A stretch of 64,000 nt of DNA from Phaeosaccion multiseriatum. Its lineage: Eukaryota > Ochrophyta, other classes. Below the pieces are notes generated by a model that saw only the letters and a program-made list of their open reading frames with translations, was not told the DNA's origin and made no database searches. Of the stretch, positions 38,712-50,224 are shown piece after piece (position 1 is the first letter of the stretch; every line of letters begins with the position of its first letter). Made by a program: the position numbers and the translations under genes. Location of the stretch: contig OZ218953.1 in assembly GCA_965112735.1 (NCBI GenBank), positions 2,170,001 to 2,234,000 on the forward strand, read 5' to 3'.

Positions 38712-39036
38712 GGGGCGGGTACATCGTCGCCCCCACTCATCGCCTTGGCCAAGGCTTGTACGCCTCCTCCGGTGCTGAAGCGGGCCTGCAGAGGCGGGTT
38801 GTGCTGCAGGCCTGCCGACAGGGCGTACACGGCCTTGGCCTGGAGCCCCGAACCGGTCGTGGATGGCTCTTGTACCGCCTGTGGGAAGGAAGGACGAGAG
38901 AGTGAGAGATAGATAGAGAGATAGAGAGAGAGAGAGCCCACTGGTCAGGAGAGGATGTCAAGAAGGCAAGGCGTTCGAAGGAAAGGAGAGACTAGTAGTA
39001 GTAGTAGTAGTAGTAGTAGTAGAAGCAGGAGTAGTA

Positions 39037-39114
<78 letters not shown>

Positions 39115-40393
39115 CCTACCCCTCCTACCTGGAGTAGCAGCCCCAGCGCTGGCCCCTCGAGCAGCCACTCCTGGTAGGCAGGCGCGTTTCTGACTACCGT
39201 TCCCACGGCCCATGCAGCGGCCTTCCTGAGCTCTTGTGGGTACCCGGGACCCAAATGCGCCACCAACAGCGGCCAGCCCCCCAGGGTTCCAAAGTCTCGT
39301 GTCATATCGACATCTCCGAGGTGATCCTCAAGGGTCAACAGCACCTCCGAGACTGCGGAGACGGAGGGGGTGGACGAGGAGTCAGAGGAGCCCACCTCCT
39401 GTCGTGCTTCGAAGCTGCTCTTCAACACGTCGATGAGGTCCTTGAGGAGATCGGCGGGCTTGACCATTGCCTCGTACGCCGCAATCAACTCCTTCTGCCG
39501 CGTTTCCCAAAGGGCCTCCTATTGATGTTGATGTTAGAAGGGAGGAGGAGAAGAGAACGGGCAACATATATGAAAAACACCACAGCGAACAGAGAAGAGA
39601 GAGAGAGAGAGAGAGAGAAAGAGATAGAGGGAGAGGGAGAGAGAGAGAAGGAGATATAGGGACAGAGAGTAGGAGCACCTCTCATGCGGGTCTACATACA
39701 GACTACACGATACGGCCTTCTCCCAGTACTCACCAACGCAGCTTGTCTAACGAGGGGGTCCGTAATCGCCGCTACCTTGTCCAGGCCCATTCTGGTGCGC
39801 TCTGCCTCGGGAAGCTCCTGGAAGGCAGCGAACATGCGCTCCAACCTGTCCCCTTTGCTGTCGGGTACGTCGTGATCGTTCAGCCCCACGATGGAGGCCT
39901 TGGCCTGTTCGGACAGACCAGCGAGAAGGTCGTCCTCGGCAGATCCAAGGCTTCCACCAGTCCCATTGCCATTGCCGTCTCCCCCCCCTCCTCCGCCATA
40001 TCCTTCGATGTCCACTGCCGCTGTTGCTGCTGCTGCTGCCTCGCCTTGACCAGCCGCCGCCTCACCCTCCACCCACACGTCCTCCACAACCGGCTTCCTC
40101 TCCAAGCCAAATCCTTGCCCCTCCAAGTCTAAGTGCTCTAAGATCTCTCCCTGTATCTGCTCTAGAATGGCAGTGAGGTTGGAATCCTTAAGCTTCTGCT
40201 GCTGCCCCCCGTCTTCCGTCGGAGCGGACGAGGCAGGGTCAGTGGCTCGCTCAACCTCTCTCGCAGTGCTCCCCACACAGCATCCTAGACAGCAGAAGGC
40301 AAAGAGGGACACCGCGGCGAAAGAGAAGAATGCCACCTTCTTCACTCTCCCTCTTTTGCTGCGGCCCCTTCTTGTACTGCCGCTACTTGTCAT
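38234..40393 (-). CDS. SIL1: SIL1, ER nucleotide-exchange factor for BiP
   Basis: SIL1 releases ADP from the ER Hsp70 BiP. Three exons, 40393-39734, 39518-39129 and 38878-38234, join in phase to about 564 residues. The N-terminus has basic residues (STRRGRSKRGRVKK) followed by a hydrophobic Cys-rich segment (FFSFAAVSLFAFCCLGCC), a signal peptide or anchor. The armadillo core is recognisable: LEDHLGDVDMTRDFGTLGGW, LRKAAAWAVGTVVRNAPAYQ, LQAKAVYALSAGLQHNPPLQ, ALKILTLVSDLYTAAG. These match the SIL1/HspBP1/Fes1 repeats, and the ER-type N-terminus favours SIL1 over cytosolic Fes1. A longer frame from a TTG was rejected in favour of the ATG at 40393. No clear ER-retention tetrapeptide closes the chain. 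Confidence 0.82.
38995..39113. repeat. (GTA)n microsatellite in SIL1 intron
   Basis: TAG/GTA trinucleotide run, lightly interrupted, in the intron 38879-39128 directly after the donor of the second SIL1 exon. Confidence 0.9.
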
Positions 40394-41284
40394 CGCCAAA
40401 CTATCGGGGTGAGAGAGAAAGCCAAAGACACCAAAGCGAGAGAGAGCGTGTCTCTACGGAAGCACCTCTCCGTACAGAGCCACAGCAAGACTAGACCCTC
40501 TTTTGCTTAGCCGTTTCCCTGTTTCCTCTGCCCCACTACACTCGTCCGCTGCCCGTCTTGCTCGGTTCCCGCCCTATTTCGTCCTCGACAAAAAGGGTTA
40601 CTTGCACCTTGCCTTTGCTGCCGCTGCCCTTGCTTCTCCTGCTTCTACTACTACACGTTCCTTGCTACCGCTGTTTGGTAGACAATACTGCGCCTAAAGG
40701 TGTGGTATGATACTTGTGTGCTGCTTACTGGAGAGTTCCTATGGCCACGCGGCGATGCGGAAAATACATATTATTGACTTAAGAGGAATCACATTTTTCG
40801 CCTGTATGCCCGTATGCTGAGGCGACCCGCTGGCGAGGCCTGGCAGAGCAGCAGCCTTTCGTGGCCCTCATCATTGCCGTGTTACATGGCTTTCCCCCAG
40901 AACCTGGAACATGGCCGGCTGGCGCCGGCCAAAACCAGGAATCTTGGTCGCCTCAGAACCTTGTCAGGGGCCGATATTCAAAACCAACGTATCACCCTAC
41001 AGCAGATGGTACATAAGTTTATATACATGAGGGATGCAGACAGACGGCCCATTTATAGTGAGTTGTCTGATACATGCACCCAGCCCCCCAAACCCAGCCA
41101 TCCTCCTCTGTTGCCACGACAGGGGAAGCCTCTCACCAAGGGCCGCTGCGAGAAAGAGACAAGACATACAGACAGACACCTCCCCCGGCCCCCGTCTGCA
41201 GGTAATCATACCCCGGCCCCTCTAGGTCCCTTCCCCTCATCCTGATCTCCTCGTCATCTCGAACGACTTGGTAAGTAACAAAAC
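40394..41284. other. SIL1 upstream region and TRAPPC3 downstream region
   Basis: 891 bp with no gene I can support. It holds a 21-bp motif around TTGACTTAAGAGGAATCAC (40772-40792) that recurs once near 56185. The stretch from about 40800 to 41260 has short ORFs of unremarkable composition. Confidence 0.55.
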
Positions 41285-42425
41285 CTAAGTCTCCTTGTAA
41301 TCTTCGTCCATGACATCGGCCAAGATCTCCTTGAGCTCTACCCTCAGCTCGCTCACATCGTCCCCTCGCAACGCATCCCTCACGAAATGACAGTCCACCT
41401 TGAGCTGCACCATCTCCAGGGCGCCCCGCACCACCCCACACAGCAGGTTGGAGTAGAGCAGGTTGCTGTACTGAGGGGGAAGCTCAACAAACTCGATGAG
41501 AGGGTTCTCATGCAGCAGCAGGGAGAAGGCCGTGCTGTCTGCGTTCCAGTTGGTAACGTCTGCGGTCACCCCCAGAAACATCTTGAATGCCACCTGTGGG
41601 GTGTGTGTTTGGGTGTTGGTCGGTATATTTTGCGGGTTGGTCGGGTAAGAGTTGTGGCTTTGATTGATGTATGAGGAGGAGGGTGGGTGGTAGGAGGGGT
41701 TGATTGTGTGTCTCTACGCCAATCAACTTCCCTCTCTTCCCATCCCTCAACATGAGCATTGTATCGGAAAGAAAATGGCACACAAGGTAAAAGGTCCAAC
41801 TCATCAGTACCTTCCCAACGACGTCCGCTGTGTCCCTGAACCCCGAGCAGCCCCCGTTGATCATGCCTGACTTAGCCAGGAACTCGTCCACTAACCGAAT
41901 ACCAATGTTGTAGCCCCTGACGACGAGTCCAAGAGAGGAGAGAGAGACAGAAGGAGTACGGGGGAAGGATATGAGTGTGGGAGTACTGCAGATGCAGCGC
42001 GGTACAAACATCTCGCTGAGAGCTGGACTGGAAGGCGTTGGTCCACCTCTTCGGGGGCTCTTCCCTTCCGCTTCCCACTTGACATCACTCCTCACATGGT
42101 CTCTAGCTGCGTGTTGACCGCATCCACGTCCTCGTAGTCTCGGATGAGCTGCATCACCATGGCACCGTAGGTCAGCGTGAAGAGCTCCGCGTTCTGTTCG
42201 AAGCGAGAAGAGAGAGGCCACACGTAAGCTCAGTCTGCAGGTTTCAATTGACAGAGGGGGGAAGAGGGATCCTTCCATTCTTCTTCCCTTCTCCTCCCTC
42301 CCCTCTTCACCCTCCCCCCCTCTCTCTCCTCCTTCCCTCCCTTGAGTTCCCACCCTCACCACTTTGCTCATCTTGCTCCACGCCTGTTCCCCTGTCCGCG
42401 TGTGCTTCGCACCTCCCGACGCCAT
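41285..42425 (-). CDS. TRAPPC3: TRAPPC3 / Bet3, TRAPP complex core subunit
   Basis: TRAPPC3 is a core subunit of the TRAPP tethering complex, the Ypt1/Rab1 exchange factor in ER-Golgi transport. Four exons, 42425-42360, 42193-42096, 41916-41811 and 41593-41285, join in phase to 192 residues, near the usual 180. Family motifs run throughout: AELFTLTYGAMVMQL, GYNIGIRLVDEFLAKS, FRDTADVVGKVAFKMFLG, LIEFVELPPQYSNLLYSNLL, CGVVRGALEMVQLKVDCHF. Cys78 in GGCSGFRDTAD aligns with the cysteine that carries palmitate in Bet3. It lies divergent from the thioesterase gene. Confidence 0.95.
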
Positions 42426-42600
42426 CCTGCCGCCCGGTGCTGCTTCTGCAGCGAGTACAAATGAATAGCGGGGAGAGGAAAAGTCAACAAAATTGCATGG
42501 GCCCGGGCCGGCTCGTGAGAGACACTTGCTCCCCCTTTTTCTCCCTCTACAGTTGTACTCCTCTTGCAATCGACTGGTGAATTGCTCCTCAACACGCGCC
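42426..42600. promoter_or_regulatory. Bidirectional promoter region, TRAPPC3 / thioesterase
   Basis: 175 bp separate the two divergent ATGs; no TATA box seen. The minus-strand frame continuing through this stretch is a shadow of the thioesterase exon. Confidence 0.4.
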
Positions 42601-44070
42601 ATGAGCTTGGCGCCGACAGCAGCAGCAACAGCCGCTAGAATCTTCTCTCGTGTTGCCGTGAAGTCAGGCACACTTGGCTTTGCAAGAAGGCGAAGCTTGT
42701 CAAGCGTGTGCCGTGCGACCACCCCTGTCGGCTGCGTGGCTCAGTGCACAAGCAGCAGCTATAGCAGAGGAGAAGGTGACAGTGGTAGCGGGAGGAGGAG
42801 AAGAAGAAGCGGCCGTAAAGCAGGCCTCCTTTGGCCCTGGGGAGTGCTCGGGTTACTGGCGTTGCGCGAGGAGGAGGGCCGCAATGCAAAACCTCGGAGT
42901 GATGCTGCCCAAGTGGTGGCTGGGGACAATAGCAGGGAATACGACTCGCTGCTGGGCGGGGAGGAGCAAAACAAAAAAATGAAAAAGCTTGCAGAAAGCA
43001 TCGCGTCGGAGGTGTGTAAAGACGCCACAAAAGAAAAGACACATACACCACGACCCCAAGTAATCCCACGCTCATCATTATTTCCTTTCCTTTCCCCTCT
43101 CGTCCCCACCCACCCACCCACCCACCGTGCATTTCACCCCGGCCCTATCGTGTTTTTACATACGAGGGGCAGAAGTCTGGCGAGGTGCTGGACGTACGGC
43201 AGCTCTTGTCTGTCCACTATAGCGACTTCCAGAAGGGCAACGCCTTTCACGAGACGCTCAACTCAGACGACTCCATTCTGTGCCCCTACGTCGTGAAGGC
43301 GAGTGAGAACTTTACTAATTGAATGTTCAGACCCGCGTTCCTTTGTGTCCCCTCGCTCTCGATAGGTTCGGGGCGAATGCTCTTCTCCCAAGCCAAGCGG
43401 CCGTTCCACCCCTCCCTTTACATTTTCTGTCCTCCCTTCCTCCCTTTCACCCTCAATATTATCCTCAACCTCTATGTAGGAAAGAAGCGACAACGGGAGC
43501 ATCGCAGCTGTAGTGCGAATGGGGCCTGCCACAGTAGGGCACCCCGGCGTGGTGCATGGTGGAGTAACCGCATTAACCTTTGATACTCTCATGGGGTGGG
43601 TGCTCTTTCTGGAAGGGGAAACAAAGGTTGTGACTGCGTACCTGCACGTGGACTATCGCAACTTGTTGCCAGCGGGCACCACAGTCGTCGTGAGGGCTCA
43701 CGTGGACAGAGTGGAGGGAAAGAAGATGTTTCTCACGGTGAGGTACAATGGGGGGCGGCGGAGGAGGAGGGAAGAGGAGGAGGAGGAGGAGGAGGAGGAG
43801 GAGAGGGAGGAGAAGGAAGGAAAAGCAGGCCTATTTCCTCCACATTCATGCCCAGTGCATACACTAATGGTATCTCCGAAACCCCACCTCAATTCTCGTC
43901 GTGTGTGTGTTTCCTCTCCTCAGGGCACGCTCTCCAGCGTCTCTGGCGACGTTTTGTATGCCGAGTGCGAGTCACTCTTCCTCACCCCCAAGCCCAAGGC
44001 AAAGGTGGAGCTGCCTTCCAAGGAGAGTGCGCACGAAGTGGCGGCCAGAGTAGTGGCCAACCGCCTGTAA
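42601..44070 (+). CDS. Hotdog-fold acyl-CoA thioesterase (PaaI/THEM-like), mitochondrial-type
   Basis: Exons 42601-43011, 43173-43298, 43480-43737 and 43924-44070 give about 313 residues. The N-terminus is a basic, hydroxylated presequence (AARIFSRVAVKSGTLGFARR) followed by a possible membrane segment (GLLWPWGVLGLLAL), as in inner-membrane proteins. The hotdog domain has HPGVVHGGVTALTFDTLMGW, with the HGG turn and the acidic residue of the PaaI/THEM group, and a strand YLHVDYRNLLPAGTTVVV. These enzymes hydrolyse acyl-CoA; the acyl chain cannot be inferred. Two splice points are uncertain. The second exon could start at 43167. Its donor must be either a GC donor (AAG/GCGAGT at 43299) or a weaker GTGAAG two codons earlier; the good GTGAGA nearby breaks the frame. 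Confidence 0.78.
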
Positions 44071-44871
44071 TGTCGTTAGTTGCGTACAACTGTAGTGTAG
44101 CAGAGGCTCACACGGGACGAGACGCATGATATGATGGATAGAAGGAGAAGAGGGAATGCGATTGAGTGTGTGGGAAGTACAGTATCAGCAGGAGGAGCGG
44201 CAGGAGGAGCAGCAGGAGCAGCACCAGGAACCGCCGCAGGAGGAGGAGGCAGAAGGCTCTCAACGAAACTTAGTCAGGTCTTGTTCCGTGGAGAAAGCAC
44301 ACGCTTGAGCGCTACTGTGCTGCAAACGAACATGAGTGGATCGTGTCCTGCCGTCTTTTCCCCCACTTCCAACCCCAAGTGGGAATTTTGTAATCAATTG
44401 GATGGCCGCTGCGGGTGCCCCCCCTCCCCTAAACACCCTGCAAAGGTACTATGTATATTGTATGTACCTACTCTTGGCTCATTGAATCGCCGCTTCTCTG
44501 TTGCGTTTTAATGCCATCAAAGAAGTGCTTCTAAACACACGACCCCTCCCCCCCCCGTCTCTCTTTCTCTCTCTCTCGCTCCCGTTGGCTGTATTCTGTG
44601 CCCTCTGATGGGGCTTTGTGGCTGCTCTCAGCACTCCTCTTTGGCCCTCACTCAAACAATAGAGAGAGGCTTTGTGGTCGGACCCTCGACTCGACCATCG
44701 CAGACTGACACGCACAGGACACGAGGAAAGGATACGCCTCCCATCCCACGACCAGACGCTTGCGCCCCCTGCTCGCCCTACCCTACGCCGGCGCTGTCAA
44801 TGGGGTGTCCATCCTCGTCAGCACCGCGGCGGGCATATGGGTGGACCAAGGGCCTTCCCCCAGCAGGGACA
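44071..44871. other. Convergent spacer, no confident gene
   Basis: 801 bp between the stop codons of the thioesterase and the nickel-transporter-like gene. A 126-residue ORF at 44131-44511 (+) starts with Gly/Ala repeats and has no recognisable domain. I do not call it, though a small lineage-specific gene is possible. Confidence 0.5.
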
Positions 44872-47138
44872 TTAGAGCAGGGCCGCCTTGACTGTCCACA
44901 GCACTCCAATCACAATGGCCACAACTGAAGCCGCCATAGACAGCTTGCGGGGGATATCTGGCTGGTCCAGAGCCTTGCCCACGCGCACGCTTCCCTCCCC
45001 GATGACTGAGGTGGTGGCACTCATGGCAAGCATGGTTCCTGCACACGTCACAAAGCGGAAACCACAGTACGGGAAAAGGGGCGGCGGATTGAGTCTATGA
45101 TCGGACGTGTAAGCGGGCAGGAGGGCAAGACGCAAGCCGCAAGGGGCGTCGAGGCGCCGCAGCAAACGAGCAGCCAGGGAGAGGAGGTAGGGCAGGCACC
45201 AACTGTAAACCCCACATCGCGTTGGAGCTAAAATTCGTTTTGATGGAGAAGGCCAAGGGAGGAGCTGCAGAAGGGCTCAAATTGCACTGCGTAGCTTACG
45301 GCAGTCACAGGGCGTACAAACCACCACCACAGCAACCAAACGAAACGACACGCACGCACGCACCTCCACAGTAGGACAAGAGGAAGAACAGGCAGCCCCG
45401 CCACGAGGGAAGAGACAAGGCCGGGGCGAGGGAGGGTGCGCCATCCCATGAGAAGCCGTGCAGCAGCCCATTCAGGAAGATGGCCCTCTGAGGAGAGGCA
45501 AGCAAGGCGCCGCAGAGCAGGGCAGGGTAGAGAGCGGTAGGAGGAGGAGGCAGGGGTTAGGGTTAGCAGTCCTGAATCAAAACTGCAGAAGTGATCCCAA
45601 CGTCAAAAGCATCCAATGCGACTGGAAAGAGGCAAGCTCAAGGCATGGGGCAACACACAAGCACCCACTCCTCCATTGCTATTGAAAATGTAACGGCAGA
45701 GCCAAATGAAGGGAGCACCACAAACGCACACATCCACACCTACTCCTATTCCCCCCGTGCTTGGACTCTGCTGCCGTACAAAGAACAACAAGGCCCAACT
45801 GCACGACTGACCTTGGCCCCTCCCTGCGACTTTCGCAGGCTGAGCTCCACCTGCTCCCCCCCCGCCTCCCCTTCCTCCTCCGGGTGGTAGTCTAGTACGG
45901 ACTCCTGTGTGTTGTTCGCAATGTGATGATGATGATGATGATGGTGCAAATCAAACGCGTTTGTGGGGATTAAGCGCGGGACGGAGCGCAAATTGAGCGA
46001 ACCCCCCCCCCCCCCCCCTTTTCCAAAGAAGAGAGACAAAGGAGGCAAAGGAGGACAGAGAACAGGACGAGCGACAAGGACAGTTTTGCTCTCTGCACAT
46101 TGAAATTGAGTGAGTGAGGCGCGAAACAGGCCCTAAGTCACCAGCCAGGATATACACTGGCTATGCGTACGTAGTCCAACCATCCCCCCCCCTGACTCAT
46201 CTCCTCATCTGACCTTGAGTCCCAGCAACCCGATGAGAATGAGGGATATCCCGATAAAGCCTTCGGTCCAAGGACCGACCTTGGCCATGAACGCTGCATT
46301 CCTCCCTTCAGCGCCCAGCCTTTCCTTGAAGAAGAAGGCCACTAGGCCGATGAGTGTGGCACTGCAGCAAAAAGCGGGGGGGGGGGCGGAAGCAGCAGAC
46401 GCGGCAACGTCACATTGGGTGGCCCCTGTGTGAGCGGGAGAGGGTATGCCTGGCCGCTACCGTCAATCCTAGTCGGTGCGCTAGTCAATCATTCAGTCAG
46501 TGAGATCATCCATGCATTCACCTGAATCCATGGCCAAGCCCCCACAGGGCTCCGATCCGAGCAGAGGCAAAGGCCCCCCTCCCCATGATGCGAGGCAAGA
46601 GGGCGGCCACGTGATCTGGCCCCGACACCGCATGCAGGCCTCCTGACAACACTCCTCCCGTGATAGCAGTCAGGATTCCGGGCTGAAACTTGGGGAGGAC
46701 AGCCACTGAAAAGGCCAGACCCAATCTACGGCCAACAGTAGCAGCTGCTGATGCTTTCCCTACTGTTGCTCTTGCTGCTCCTTCTGCGGCTGCCACTGCT
46801 GCCGCCGCTGTACTTTGTACTGCTGCTAAAGGTCTTGCTGGCCTTCCGCCCGGCGCTACTCGTCGGGATACTGTCCATGGTGAAGGAAGTGAGGGTGATG
46901 TGACATGAGGGAAGCCTTCCCTGTGCAGGCAACTTGCTCCTGCTCCTGCTGCTCGTGCTGCTGGCACTCTACATGAGCCGCGGCCCAGTGAGGTCGTAAA
47001 GGCAGCGGCAGGGCTAACAAGTGCCGTAAAAGAAGCTACAGCTAGCAGGCTTCGCACGCAGTTCCAGCCGACCTTTTCCCGTTGAAGGCTTCTCCTCCTC
47101 CTATGTCTTGGCATCGGGGATTGCCCCGGACCCTCCAT
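44872..47138 (-). CDS. Nickel/cobalt-transporter-like membrane protein, plastid-targeted
   Basis: Exons 47138-46522, 46361-46214, 45904-45812, 45487-45364 and 45038-44872 join in phase to about 382 residues. The family (UreH/RcnA-like, as in the plant high-affinity nickel-transport proteins) has six or more membrane helices. Motifs seen: GVLSGGLHAVSGPDHVAAL, ASARIGALWGLGHGFRSA, LILIGLLGLKES, FLNGLLHGFSWDGAPSLAPA, and a final helix ASVVAIVIGVLWTVKAALL. The N-terminus is bipartite: a signal-peptide core (SLLAVASFTALVSPAAAF) with an Ala-Phe cleavage context, then a Ser/Arg-rich transit region, which indicates import into a red-algal-derived complex plastid. A run of His codons at 45920-45943 lies just upstream of the third exon and appears intronic. 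Confidence 0.78.
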
Positions 47139-49954
47139 TCCCTGCTGCTCTGCCTTGAGCTCTGAAGACCGCAATATGCACCCACTCAGAGTGGCCTTTG
47201 TTCTGCTGCACCCGCAGCAGGTGAGATTATTATATCAAATTATATTATTGAGTAATGAAGCCAGGGTTAGAGTGAAGAGTGAAGGGTAGAGAGAGAGGGG
47301 AGTGAGAAGGTCTATTTTGTTTCGGAAGCTTCTATTTTCCCTGACATACTTTTTATTTCATAGTTTTGTTTTTGTTTTGTTTCGACTCTTTCCTCCGTTT
47401 CCCCATTCTTCTCTTTTTTCTTAGAGTGTCGTGGATGCGAGCAAAAAAGAACGGATTGCCCGACAACGACTTGGAGCAGTAGCTGGGGGCCACGGCCCTG
47501 TGTGGCGCTGTTGTCGGACTAGGCGGCGCATGTTCCGCAGGCCCAAATCTTCGACAGAGACGAGGCTGTATCCCCAGCACATTTCATAATCTCGACGTCG
47601 TAGTGTGCATGCCCTGGGCTTGGTCCTGGCTGCGTGTTGCCTCAGTACTGTTACTACTTCCAGGGGAGGGATGTACTCATTTTTAAGCGTTGGTCCTCCG
47701 GATATCTCCTCCGCGAAGTCTTCATCTCCTGGCACGAGACCGGACGAGAACAAAGTGCTGCGGACCATGAGAAAACCTGCCTGGAGAAAGTAACTCAGAG
47801 AGTGGCCTAATGTGGCAGATTTGACACGTGAGCATCTTCTTCAGCTTCCGCATGGAAGAAACAGAGAGCTTTCTTGATTGTATGCAAGCCGTGGGAGGAG
47901 ACGACACCTGGCGCAGCTGTGCATTCACATAAGATGTACCACCAACGTCCAGTGCCTCTTTTCTTAACGTCGGATGGAGGGGAGAGTCTGGAGCAGCATT
48001 TCTTCCTCTGCGAGGCACGCGCATGCGCCATGATGAACGCCCCTCCCTACTACTCTCCTGGTTTCGGGTGGACAGTATATTGGCTACATCGTATCTACAG
48101 CTCTTGAGGGGCCGACCGTCGCGAACATGCGAGATGAGGAAGCTTTGACAGCGTAGCAGTGGAGTGCGCGCGTGCAGACCGAGACCGGTGGAGACTTGCC
48201 GATGTGAACAATTTCGGCGAGAGTTTTCGGACGTTGGCCGCACGCCCTCAGGAATAGGGAGGGGAGGACAAGCCCATCTTTAAGGCCCTGTTTTTCTATT
48301 CACTTGCCCTGTTTTTTTATGGCAGCCAAGCGTTTTCTTCTGCCTGCAGCACTTCACAGCAGTGGCTGGCAGCACCCATGGCAAATAAATGATAACATCC
48401 CTCCTCTTGGAGAACAGAGGTCGATAATTTGACTGAGAGAAAAGCTGGAAGGTACTGTGAGCTGACGCCGGCTTGCGGAATTTCAGCTCAACGGTGACCG
48501 TCCAAGGTCAAGCAACGGAGGAGCTTCGTTTGTTGCCGCAAGTGCTTGGTTGTTGCTTTGTCGGGCCGACATGGCGGAAGCTACCATCGTATCTAGGTTC
48601 GCGCGAAAAGGCCTAGGAGCGTGGGCCCACCCATGGCAGCTCCTCGCAGGGCAATGCCCAGGCGAGGTGGAAAGAGACAACACAGACCTGTGCACGCTGC
48701 GTGCGTGGATACTCCGGGCTGGACGGCTTCAAAGCGCTGCAGGTCGACGACGATGACGCCGAGTTGCTTTCGTCGTGTGGTCTCTCGGCACTCAAGTCAC
48801 TGGCCTGCTACGAGCGGGTTAGGTAATCAGCCAGTACATGTCGAGATTATTGGAGAGGGATCTGCTCGAGCGGGAGAGCTTCTTGTACTTCCACTCATAA
48901 GTGAGCATAAATACCCCCTGGGAAGTCGGGACCGTCGGGACGGGATAGTAGGGGAGCGGCGTAGTTTACAATAGGCCGACACAGTTGACGTGTGTCAGTC
49001 GCGAAAACTATGGGCCTCTTCTGAAGTGGCGCGTAGGCATGTGTGTGTGGGTACAAGTATCCGTGATATCCGTGATATCCGTGATATAATTTTGTAATAC
49101 CGTGACGGATCGAATTCGGTGACAGGTGTGAGTAAAGAGTGATCGAGCGTGTGGGAGGAGTGAGGAGATGAGGAGAGACTGTGCGAGTGAGTGAGTAGGT
49201 GAGTGAATGGAGTGAGTGTGTGAGTGTGTGAATGAGTGAGAGTGAGAAGGTTCGGCGCGACATGGGAAAGTCATCCACTGCCGTCCTCTGCCTTCCCCGC
49301 CTTCCCCCTTCTGTTGGCATCCTCTTTTTCTCTCACTCCGTTGGGGCCCTGAGCTTTATAACTCCGATGGTGTTGGAAGTAATGTGGAAACACGGCCGGA
49401 AGGAAAGGGATAAAGGGATAATTGTCGGAAGTAATTGGGATGGTGGTTGTCCATAAAAAACGGGATGCAAAAGTTTTTGGATCAATAAAATTTGAAATCA
49501 GTTTCTTAGGAGTTCTTGTTCTTCGCCACGGTGGGCGGATTGTCAAGTGAATCCCCGTGTCGCGTGTCGCTGACTCCTTGTGAGCGGGCCACACCAGACA
49601 CACACACACGTTGGACACTGCTTCAGCATGTGAAGTTCCCGTGCGTACGAGACAGGACGAGGGAAGAGGGACCGAAGTGAGTACATTTCAACCGAGGGGG
49701 TTAAGGCTTGGTTTGTTAGGGAAGCAGTAGCACACAGCGAAATGAAAAGGTGTCGCGCAATTGTGCACAAGGACGGGAAGGGGGGGGGCGGGCTTGAAAG
49801 AAAGGGCATGGAGAGTGTCCTTTCGTGGCAAAAGAACTGGGACAGCCAAGGTTTTCGTATCTCATTCCTTGATTACAATGCCCAAGCACTTGCCTCTTAC
49901 CACGAGTATCGACCTTCTTCCCACGCTCAAAGCAGGCCTGCTGTTCTCTGAAGC
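47139..49954. other. Long stretch without a confident gene
   Basis: 2.8 kb upstream of the nickel-transporter-like gene. Minus-strand ORFs at 47421-47768 and 47722-48243 overlap in different frames and show no domain I recognise; they could be remnants of a decayed gene or element. Around 49063-49086 a short ATATCCGTG repeat occurs. The region is unusually poor in microsatellites compared with the rest of the window. The last few hundred bases before 49955 are presumably promoter and 5'UTR of the zinc-finger gene. Confidence 0.5.
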
Positions 49955-50141
49955 ATGGATGCGGACGACCTTGGGAGAGGACCAACCCCACCTGCGCGAC
50001 AAGAGCAAGAGGATGATGACATGGATACACAGCACCGCAATCAGGAGGAGCGGCAATACCATCCAGGCCTTCTCCCGCCTCCAGCGAGCAGTGGGTTCGG
50101 GGCCGCACAGCAAGAACCACAGCAAGGAGCAATAACATCAT

Positions 50142-50173
<32 letters not shown>

Positions 50174-50183
50174 GTAGCATCAT

Positions 50184-50224
<41 letters not shown>

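Noticed and set aside
42545-42722. Minus-strand helical ORF near the TRAPPC3 start
   Set aside because: Antisense to the thioesterase presequence exon; TRAPPC3 already has a complete start at 42425.
44131-44511. 126-residue + strand ORF
   Set aside because: Low-complexity Gly/Ala start, no domain, no splice or expression support; left as spacer.
45553-45566. TTAGGGTTAG telomere-like sequence
   Set aside because: Only about two units, inside an intron; too short for an interstitial telomere.
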